A stretch of DNA of 64,000 nt, from positions 203,275 to 267,274 of the forward strand of contig CAVPOB010000014.1 in NCBI GenBank assembly GCA_963706835.1, given 5' to 3'. The position numbers were made by a program, and so were the translations under genes. The stretch comes from CAVXYG01 sp963706835 (GTDB lineage: Bacteria; Actinomycetota; Actinomycetes; S36-B12; GCA-2699445). The notes under the pieces were generated by a model. That model saw only the letters and a program-made list of their open reading frames with translations, did not search any database and had not been told where the DNA came from. The first letter of the stretch is position 1. Every line of letters starts with the position of its first letter. Positions 60,049 to 64,000 of the stretch are shown here, one piece after another.

Positions 60049-61737
60049 ATGACCAACGCGACGGACCGCGGCCGTGCCGACCTCGCCGATTGGCTGGCGG
60101 CACAACCGACCGATTGGTATGCAGCTGACCCCGATCTCGCTGCGCTCATCCGATGCCACGGCATGCTGGACCGCGAGCCGGCGCTACACGCAGCAGGGAT
60201 GGCCGCAGCCGGTCCACTGGACCGGGCGGCACGGGAGAACGACCTGCCGCGCAACCACCCGGTGCTCGACGATTGGGACGGCATCGGCCGGTTCACCGGC
60301 GGGGTTGCGCATCACCCCAGTTACCGCGCGGCGGGCCGCGCCATTTACGGGACCGGCGTCATGGCGGCCTACGCCGAGGCCGGTGCCACTGGCAGGCCCT
60401 TCGCACGGCCTGCTGCAGCCGCGCCGCACCGGTTCATCCTGTCGCTGTTCTACTTGACGGCGCAGGCGGGCGAGGCCGGGCACAACTGCCCCCTGGCCTG
60501 CGATGCCGGTGCCATCCGGACCCTGCAGTACCTCGGCACGCCGGAGCAGCAGGCGGCGTTCCTGCCGGGCCTCCTCGACCCGGACTACGACCGGACCTTC
60601 ACGGCGTCGCAGTTCCTCACCGAGGTCCAGGGTGGCTCCGATGTCGGCGCCAACGCGATGACCGCCGCTGCAGTGGGCGATCACGACGGCGAGGCAGGGT
60701 CTCCCTGGACGGTCAGTGGGGAGAAGTGGTTCTGCTCCAACGCCGACGCGGACGTCTTCCTGGTCACCGCGCGGGTCGCCGACGCGGGCACCGGCACCAA
60801 GGGCCTCGGCCTGTTCCTGATTCCCCGGCGCCGCCCCGATGGCACGACCAACGGATTCCGCATCCGCCGACTGAAGCACAAGCTCGGCACCCGTTCGATG
60901 GCCTCGGCGGAAATCGACTTCACGGATGCCCACGCGACCGCGCTGGGACCGGTTCGCGACGGGTTCGTGCACACGATGGAGTTGGTCATCACGACATCCC
61001 GGCTGTTCAACGCCGCCGGGTGCGCCGCCCACGCTCGCCGCAGCTGGGTCGTCGCCAGCACCTACGCTGCGCACCGGCGGGCCTTCGGGCAGCGGATCGG
61101 GGAGTACCCGCTGGTCGCGGAGACCCTGGCGTGGATCCGTGCCGACGCAACCGCGAGCCTTGCCGGGACGCTGCTGCTGGCAGAGGTGGCCGAGCGCATC
61201 GACGCCGGCACGGCATCGGACCAGGAACGGGCATTCTTCCGAGTGGCAGTGAACCTCAACAAGCTGCAGACCTCGCTGCTGTCCCACGATGCGGTCAACC
61301 GCGGCATCGAGGTGCTGGGCGGGAACGGGGCCATCGAGTCCTTCAGCGTGCTGCCCAGGCTGCTGCGCGACAACGTCGTGTACGAGAACTGGGAGGGCAG
61401 CCACAACGTGCTGCGCGCCCAAGTCCTGCGGGATTGCGCCCGGTTGGGGGTGCATGAGGGATTCTTCGACGAGCTGCGCGACCGGCTCGATGCCGAGGAA
61501 CGGGGGGAACTAGCCGCCGATGAGGCGGCGCTGATCAGTCTGCTGGAACAGCCGCCGGCGCAGCGGGACCTGCAGTTCCGCCGACTCGCCGGCAGGCTGG
61601 CGACCTGGGTCATGCTGGCCGCCTTGCGGCCGGTGGCCGAGCTAGACGCGGCCCGCTTCCTCACGAGGCGTCACCTGCGCGAGCTGGCCATCGGCGAGGA
61701 CTACCTGCAGGCAGTCAAGCAGTTGCAGCGGCGGTGA
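60049..61737 (+). CDS. Acyl-CoA dehydrogenase (AidB-like branch)
   Basis: The 562-aa flavoprotein has an extended N-terminal helical domain (about 1-160) followed by the dehydrogenase core: FTASQFLTEVQGGSDVGANA near 190 (FAD-binding), GEKWFCSNADADVFLVTARV near 227, RRLKHKLGTRSMASAEIDF near 274-292, AFGQRIGEYPLVAETLA near 350 and NGAIESFSVLPRLLRDNVVYENWEGSHNVL (in part, near 430). The EGSHNVL stretch and the long N-terminus fit AidB-like enzymes; the catalytic base cannot be named with certainty. The next gene downstream is a minus-strand FadB-type gene, so both may belong to acyl-CoA metabolism. Confidence 0.88.
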   Translation: MTNATDRGRADLADWLAAQPTDWYAADPDLAALIRCHGMLDREPALHAAGMAAAGPLDRAARENDLPRNHPVLDDWDGIGRFTGGVAHHPSYRAAGRAIYGTGVMAAYAEAGATGRPFARPAAAAPHRFILSLFYLTAQAGEAGHNCPLACDAGAIRTLQYLGTPEQQAAFLPGLLDPDYDRTFTASQFLTEVQGGSDVGANAMTAAAVGDHDGEAGSPWTVSGEKWFCSNADADVFLVTARVADAGTGTKGLGLFLIPRRRPDGTTNGFRIRRLKHKLGTRSMASAEIDFTDAHATALGPVRDGFVHTMELVITTSRLFNAAGCAAHARRSWVVASTYAAHRRAFGQRIGEYPLVAETLAWIRADATASLAGTLLLAEVAERIDAGTASDQERAFFRVAVNLNKLQTSLLSHDAVNRGIEVLGGNGAIESFSVLPRLLRDNVVYENWEGSHNVLRAQVLRDCARLGVHEGFFDELRDRLDAEERGELAADEAALISLLEQPPAQRDLQFRRLAGRLATWVMLAALRPVAELDAARFLTRRHLRELAIGEDYLQAVKQLQRR

Positions 61738-61832
61738 TCGGCGGGGTGATCGGCGGCGGTGATGGCGGCGGATGGTGGTGGGCGGTGGAAGTGGTCGGTG
61801 GAAGTGGTCGGTGGAAATCGGTGGAAATCGGC
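61737..61832. repeat. Simple tandem repeats (gtgatcggcgg, ggtggaagtggtc, ggtggaaatc)
   Basis: Three successive short tandem families occur just after the acyl-CoA dehydrogenase stop: gtgatcggcgg-type, ggtggaagtggtc and ggtggaaatc, each two or three times. No ORF or terminator is seen in them. Confidence 0.6.
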
Positions 61833-61854
61833 CGCGACCCGATGGCGCGGCCGG

Positions 61855-61882
61855 TTGTCGTCGGGCGTCTGTGTTGTATCAT
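61855..61882 (+). promoter_or_regulatory. Promoter of the candidate small RNA (TTGTCG - 16 bp - TATCAT)
   Basis: A -35 TTGTCG (61855-61860) and a -10 TATCAT (61877-61882) are separated by 16 bp, a good housekeeping-sigma layout. The start of transcription should be near 61888-61890. Confidence 0.55.
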
Positions 61883-61888
61883 GAGACC

Positions 61889-62003
61889 AGGTCCTGACGG
61901 CAACCCCCGTTAGCCTCAGGGCCCCAGCGGCAAGAGCGCAGACTAGCCGCCATCAGAGTGGCCGACCGTTTCTCCCCCGTAACGGTCGGCCACCACTCTT
62001 TTT
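61889..62003 (+). ncRNA. Candidate 6C-like small RNA
   Basis: A ~115-nt transcript is predicted from the promoter at 61855-61882 to a terminator at 61955-62003. It holds two hairpins with C-rich loops. Hairpin 1 pairs GGTCCTGA (61890-61897) with TCAGGGCC (61916-61923), then GGC with GCC, and exposes AACCCCCGTTA. Hairpin 2 pairs TGGCCGACCGTT with AACGGTCGGCCA, exposes TCTCCCCCGT and ends in TTTTT. Two stems with C-run loops, the second serving as terminator, is the pattern of the actinobacterial 6C motif (B11 RNA in mycobacteria), though here each run has five C rather than six. It lies between the acyl-CoA dehydrogenase gene and repeat element E. The identity is inferred from pattern alone. 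Confidence 0.6.
61955..62003 (+). terminator. Intrinsic terminator of the small RNA
   Basis: AGAGTGGCCGACCGTT (61955-61970) pairs with AACGGTCGGCCA and CTCT (61981-61998) across a 10-nt loop, with a short CCA bulge, and is followed by five T (61999-62003). This is the best Rho-independent terminator in the window. Confidence 0.8.
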
Positions 62004-62073
62004 CCGGGCCGCTTCCAGCGACTAGGACCTGCGCCGCGGGCGGATTCCTCAGCCCTTCCGCAAGAAACGGTTC

Positions 62074-62610
62074 TGCACCCGGTTTGGGGGTTTGCACCCG
62101 GCGCGGGGGCGGAGGGTCCGGTTATCGGGTGGAGTCTGCACCCGATCTGGGGGTATGCACCCGGCGCGGGGGCGGAACCGGCCGAATCGGGCACCAGAGC
62201 CCCCGCCGCGGGTGCACACCCCCGTACCGGGTGCACAGTCGGCGTACCGGAGGCGGGATTCAGCCCCCGTTCCAGGTGCAAACCCCCGCCACGGGTGCAC
62301 CGTCGCGTCCCGGTCGGCGCGCTCATCCCCCGGACGGGAGGCGCCTGCACCCAGCGCGGGGGGTCGCGCCCGGCGCGGGGGGTCTGCACCCGGTTTGGGG
62401 GTTTGCACCCGGCGCGGGGGCGGAGGGTCCGGTTATCGGGTGGAGTCTGCACCCGATCTGGGGGTATGCACCCGGCGCGGGGGCGGAACCGGCCGAATCG
62501 GGCACCAGAGCCCCCGCCGCGGGTGCACACCCCCAAACCGGGTGCACAGTTGCCGCCCAGGAGGCGCTCTCAACCCCCGCCGCAGGTGCAAACCCCCGCT
62601 ACGGGTGCAC
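62074..62610. repeat. Dyad repeat element E: two copies of the four-unit array
   Basis: The first array has forward units at 62074 and 62137 and inverted units at 62199 and 62263. A worn forward unit lies at 62346-62382. The second array has forward units at 62385 and 62448 and inverted ones at 62510 and 62574. About 160 bp starting at 62074 recur with almost no change at 62385, an offset of 311 bp, so one array was probably duplicated in tandem recently. Many spurious ORFs on both strands arise from these repeats. Confidence 0.92.
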
Positions 62611-62862
62611 CGTCGCGTCCCGGGCGGCGCGCTCAGCCCGCGCACACGCGGAACGCCTCGATCGTGATGAGTCAGGTGTGCGGCACGGATCGTAGCCGCG
62701 AGACCGCTCCTGCCTAGACCGTTCGCCCCCGTCCGCATCGAAGGGGCATCGCCCGGCGCCCTGGCCATCCCCGTCTCCGGTACTGCGGTCAGCGGGGCCC
62801 CAGCCGTGATCCTCTCCGCCGGCATCCCCGATGAGTCACTGGCGCTGGGGCCCCCGAAGAGC

Positions 62863-62903
62863 CCGAACGAGGGGGCGGCCCGGCCGCCGCCCCCAGCCGT
62901 TCG
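62863..62903. terminator. Long hairpin downstream of the FadB-type gene
   Basis: CCGAACG and CGTTCGG flank GGGGGCGGC and GCCGCCCCC, making a 16-bp stem with one internal mismatch and a 6-nt loop, about 70 bp beyond the stop of the minus-strand gene. There is no T-tract. It may terminate transcription from either side. Confidence 0.45.
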
Positions 62904-62975
62904 GCGATACCTACCGCAAGTGCCCGGCGTCGACCACGACCCAGACGTCGCTCGCAGCCTCAGCAGGCTACGCAA

Positions 62976-64000
62976 TCAGCCGTAGGTGCCGCCCGACGCC
63001 GCGAGCTGCACCAGCGACGCCGGCGGGGTGAAGCGCTGCCCGTAGGCCGCGGCGAGTTCCTCGGCCCGTGCCACGAAGCCGGCCGGGCCGCCCGGGTATC
63101 CGTTGATGTACTGCAGCACGCCTCCGGTCCAGGGGGGGAAGCCGATGCCGAGGATCGATCCGATGTTGGCATCCGGCACCGAGCGCAGGACACCTTCATC
63201 GAGGCACTTCACGCTCTCGATGGCCTCGATGAACAGCATCCGCTCCTGCATGTCGGCCACTGGCATCTCCGGCGACTGCGGGCCGCCGGAGGCCGCACCG
63301 AAGTGCTCGGCGAGCCCTGGCCACAAGCCGACGCGCTTGCCGTCGGCGTAGTCGTAGAACCCGGCTCCGGCAGCCCGGCCGCCCCGGTCGAACTCCAGCA
63401 CCATCCGGTCGATGACGGCGTAGGAGGGGTGCTCGTCGAAGGACCGGCCCTCCGCAGCGGCAGCCTCGCGCGCCGCCTCGCGGATCCGGCGGCCCAGGGT
63501 GAGTGACACCTCGTCGTTGAGCGCCAGCTGGCCGGTCGGGTAGCCCGCCTGGAGCGCCGCCTGCTCGATGGAGTTCGCCGGCACCCCCTCGGCCAGCATC
63601 GCGACTGCCTCGCCGATGACCGTCCCGATCACCCGGGAGGTGAAGAACCCCCGGCTGTCGTTGACCACGATCGGCGTCTTCTTGATCTGGCGGGCGACGT
63701 CGATGGCCTTGGCGATCGCGGCATCGGAGGTCTGCTCCCCGACGACGATCTCCAGCAGCGGCATCTTGTCCACCGGCGAGAAGAAGTGCAGGCCGATGAA
63801 GTCCGCCGGTCGGGTGACGCCCTCGGCCAGCTTCGTGATGGGCAACGTCGAGGTGTTGGAGCCGAGCAGCGCATCACTGGCCAGCAGCGGCTCGATGTCG
63901 GCGTACACCGCGTGCTTCAGGGCCGGATCCTCGAACACCGCCTCGATGAGGAGGTCGGCGCCCTTCGCCTCAGCCATGCTGTCGGTCGGAACGATGCGCG
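62976..64000 (-). CDS. FadB/FadJ-type 3-hydroxyacyl-CoA dehydrogenase, C-terminal part (truncated by window)
   Basis: The visible ~341 residues are the 3' part of a gene that starts beyond the window; the frame is open to its edge. They include VIEAVFED-like LIEAVFEDPALKHAVY, GSNTSTLPITKLAEG near 45, GLHFFSPVDKMPLLEIV with the catalytic His (near 67-83), VVNDSRGFFTSRV with conserved Asn and a C-terminal dehydrogenase domain with AGFYDYADGKRVGLWPGL. The end (GFPPWTGGVLQYINGYPGG) is typical of multifunctional beta-oxidation proteins. It oxidises 3-hydroxyacyl-CoA with NAD. An enoyl-CoA hydratase domain is expected upstream. Confidence 0.9.
   Translation of the reverse strand, partial: RIVPTDSMAEAKGADLLIEAVFEDPALKHAVYADIEPLLASDALLGSNTSTLPITKLAEGVTRPADFIGLHFFSPVDKMPLLEIVVGEQTSDAAIAKAIDVARQIKKTPIVVNDSRGFFTSRVIGTVIGEAVAMLAEGVPANSIEQAALQAGYPTGQLALNDEVSLTLGRRIREAAREAAAAEGRSFDEHPSYAVIDRMVLEFDRGGRAAGAGFYDYADGKRVGLWPGLAEHFGAASGGPQSPEMPVADMQERMLFIEAIESVKCLDEGVLRSVPDANIGSILGIGFPPWTGGVLQYINGYPGGPAGFVARAEELAAAYGQRFTPPASLVQLAASGGTYG

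Noticed and set aside
20081..62610. CRISPR array: 37-bp repeats with 26-bp spacers at regular spacing
   Set aside because: The units invert half-way, each contains two sub-repeats with variable centres, arrays have only four units, several separate loci exist and no cas gene is near.
61958..62695. Long ORFs over the dyad elements giving repeated peptides such as VCTRRGG and GANPQTGC
   Set aside because: The sub-repeat period is 18-19 bp, not a multiple of three, and ORFs are open in several frames on both strands at once. They are by-products of stop-poor GC repeats.

Overview
The window is high-GC DNA with the codon bias and gene content of an actinobacterium (phylum Actinomycetota). Supporting signs are a Zur-controlled znuABC cassette, DevS/DevR-like signalling, an SpoIIE-type phosphatase, frequent GTG starts, and many genes with a TANNNT box exactly 6-7 nt before the start codon, the mark of leaderless transcription. 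I cannot name a genus. No tRNA or rRNA gene, integrase, transposase or phage gene was seen.

Layout. 0.9-9.2 kb: a complete four-gene Wadjet anti-plasmid system (jetA-jetB-jetC-jetD, minus strand, each pair sharing a 4-nt start/stop overlap), with a divergent DEAD/DEAH helicase beside jetA. 9.2-14.3 kb: a 33-aa membrane miniprotein, a PhzF-type enzyme, TrmL, an isoprenylcysteine-methyltransferase-like protein, a transmembrane Ser/Thr kinase and a frameshifted polytopic membrane protein. 14.5-19.4 kb: nitrilase-fold hydrolase, ornithine aminotransferase, amidase, zinc alcohol dehydrogenase and TfoX-like protein; the aminotransferase and amidase carry many single-base frame breaks. 19.4-23.0 kb: zur and znuBCA with two candidate Zur operators. 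23-33 kb: a Vps62-domain/membrane fusion, an NTF2-like protein, a multicopper oxidase, a 1469-aa secreted PKD/LamG protein and a membrane-anchored protein. 34-46.3 kb: a Wzx/Wzy-type exopolysaccharide locus (flippase, two GT2, one GT4, Wzz/BY-kinase, O-antigen-ligase-like protein, two sulfotransferases, rmlA, rmlB, rmlD; no rmlC). 47-55 kb: an MFS exporter, a two-component pair, a HisC-type aminotransferase, a phosphatase and two small proteins. 55-64 kb: NlpC/P60 hydrolase, alpha/beta hydrolase, glycogen phosphorylase, acyl-CoA dehydrogenase, a candidate 6C-like small RNA, and the 3' part of a FadB-type gene cut by the window end.

The most unusual signal is non-coding. Five intergenic regions (20.1, 27.2, 33.5, 46.5 and 62.1 kb) carry one architecture: 37-bp units at a 62-64-bp period, two forward then two inverted. 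Each unit holds two copies of TGCACCC-N5-GGGGG, with almost all variation confined to the 5-nt gap between C-rich and G-rich arms. All five elements lie at gene 3' ends, three of them between convergent genes. I know no named family with this layout.

Caution on quality: at least twelve frame breaks interrupt otherwise well-preserved genes, nearly all explained by one surplus base, and most fall at 13.8-17.4 kb. I read these as probable sequence error rather than decay.
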